From NCBI GenBank assembly GCA_043755595.1, contig JAYUSQ010000319.1, positions 6,102 through 70,101 on the forward strand: 64,000 nt of DNA. Direction: 5' to 3'. This document shows positions 63,463 to 64,000 of this stretch, in pieces (position 1 is the stretch's first letter; the number at the start of each line of letters is the position of its first letter). This stretch comes from VFZP01 sp043755595 (GTDB taxonomy: Bacteria; Acidobacteriota; Terriglobia; Bryobacterales; Bryobacteraceae). Below the pieces are notes generated by a model, which saw only the letters and a list, made by a program, of their open reading frames with translations, made no database searches and was not told where the DNA came from. The translations under genes were made by a program, and so were the position numbers.

Positions 63463-64000
63463 ATGTCCACGGCTGCCGCCATCCTCCCGCCCGTGCTTCG
63501 GGAAGGAGATCGTCTAAACGCTGACGAGTTCCTTAGCCGCTGGGAAGCAATGCCGGAATTGAAAAGGGCGGAGTTAATCGATGGAATTGTTTTCATGCCT
63601 TCTCCAGTAAGCCGGTCGCATGCCGACCAACACTTTCGACTGTGCCTCTGGCTGGGGTGCTACTTGGAGCAGACGCCAGGATGCAGCGGCGGCTCAGATG
63701 CGACCTGGTTAATGGGCCAGAACGAGGTCCCTCAGCCCGATGTTGCTTTGAGGATATTGCCGGAGTTTGGCGGGCAGTCGCTCGACAAGGGTGAATACTG
63801 CGCGGGTGCGCCAGAACTGATCGTTGAAATCAGCGGGTCGAGTTCGTCGCGCGATCTTGGCATCAAGCTTGATCTGTATCGGCGAGCGGGTGTGCGCGAA
63901 TACCTCACGGTGTTGTTGAAGCCACGGCAGGTGATCTGGCGCCAGTTGGTTCGCGGGCGGTATCGCGAGATTGCGACCGGCGAAGATGGGCTGCTCCGGT
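63463..64000 (+). CDS. Uma2 family protein, copy 2, cut by window edge
   Basis: Starts ATG 63463 and stays open to the window edge (about 179 codons). It begins STAAAILPPVLREGDRLNADEF, very close to copy 1. The middle differs (RSHADQHFRLCLWLGCYLEQTPGC against LHSELSHLMDGWIWLYRDMTPGC), while GAPELIVEISGSSSSRDLGIKLDLYRRAG onward is practically identical. The active-site residues are kept. The leader in front carries the duplicated tail of the Sel1-like gene, stopped after a few codons. Confidence 0.9.
   Translation, partial: MSTAAAILPPVLREGDRLNADEFLSRWEAMPELKRAELIDGIVFMPSPVSRSHADQHFRLCLWLGCYLEQTPGCSGGSDATWLMGQNEVPQPDVALRILPEFGGQSLDKGEYCAGAPELIVEISGSSSSRDLGIKLDLYRRAGVREYLTVLLKPRQVIWRQLVRGRYREIATGEDGLLR

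Larger units (their letters stand above)
62691..64000 (+). repeat. Tandem duplication of about 729 bases carrying Uma2 genes
   Basis: Unit 1 starts at 62691 (GCGAATTGGACTGGGCG) and unit 2 at 63420 (GCGACTTGGACTGGGCG). The start region (about 110 bases) and the last 165 bases visible are near-identical, the middle (about 62885-63080 against 63613-63815) is much more diverged, and the window ends in unit 2. Confidence 0.85.

Overview
The window is high-GC, densely packed chromosomal DNA that looks like an Acidobacteriota genome, most likely the Bryobacterales/Solibacter group. This is inferred from gene content: an Oar-like TonB-dependent receptor with an N-terminal carboxypeptidase-regulatory-like domain, serine/threonine kinases fused to TPR or beta-propeller sensors, an ECF sigma factor next to such a kinase, a PadR regulator with a 'YPxxWRERYGEEF' partner, Uma2-family proteins and several secreted sugar-active proteins. 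I saw no rRNA, tRNA, CRISPR array, insertion sequence or prophage genes.

Layout. 1-2.0 kb: a YfcE-like phosphodiesterase, then a decayed two-gene ATPase/DUF4276 module. 2.0-11.4 kb: an exopolysaccharide locus with a polyprenyl-phosphate sugar transferase, two GT4 glycosyltransferases, a flippase, an O-antigen polymerase/ligase-like protein, a Wzc-type tyrosine kinase and a Wza-type export protein, together a Wzx/Wzy-style pathway. 11.4-20.6 kb: HpcH/HpaI aldolase, NADP-dependent reductase, BlaI-type repressor with a candidate operator, a GT-C glycosyltransferase, a 1042-residue orphan membrane protein, a GH10 xylanase and a Uma2 protein. 20.6-28.8 kb: adenylate kinase; a tightly coupled run of DUF2760, Hsp70-like, ThiL and DUF2721; an O-methyltransferase; a HEPN protein with an unknown partner; a secreted protein; OsmC. 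28.9-34.9 kb: small proteins, DUF4126 and a 1338-residue topoisomerase III-RecQ helicase fusion, with a divergent DUF302 gene. 35-41 kb: acyltransferase-like membrane protein, PadR plus an internally duplicated Wzz-like membrane protein, an SMP-30 lactonase-like protein, a Cys-rich-tailed protein and a TPR protein. 41-49 kb: ECF sigma, Ser/Thr kinase and two small proteins ended by a clear terminator; a subtilase with IWG repeats; a stand-alone membrane sensor domain; an enolase-superfamily dehydratase. 49.4-54.4 kb: a ParDE/RelE-like toxin-antitoxin pair and a four-gene ABC operon whose substrate-binding protein is fused to an OmpA domain. 54.7-64 kb: TonB receptor, second Ser/Thr kinase, DUF3224, a DHDPS-family enzyme, a frameshifted Sel1-repeat gene and a tandem, mosaic pair of Uma2 genes cut by the window end.

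The most distinctive items are the single-chain TopoIII-RecQ protein, the ABC importer whose binding protein is membrane-anchored and apparently tethered to peptidoglycan, the duplicated Wzz-like protein under PadR, the HEPN pair, and the mosaic Uma2 duplication. Gene starts were moved downstream of the longest open frame where a ribosome-binding site, homologous N-terminus or signal peptide favoured it; this is stated in each entry.
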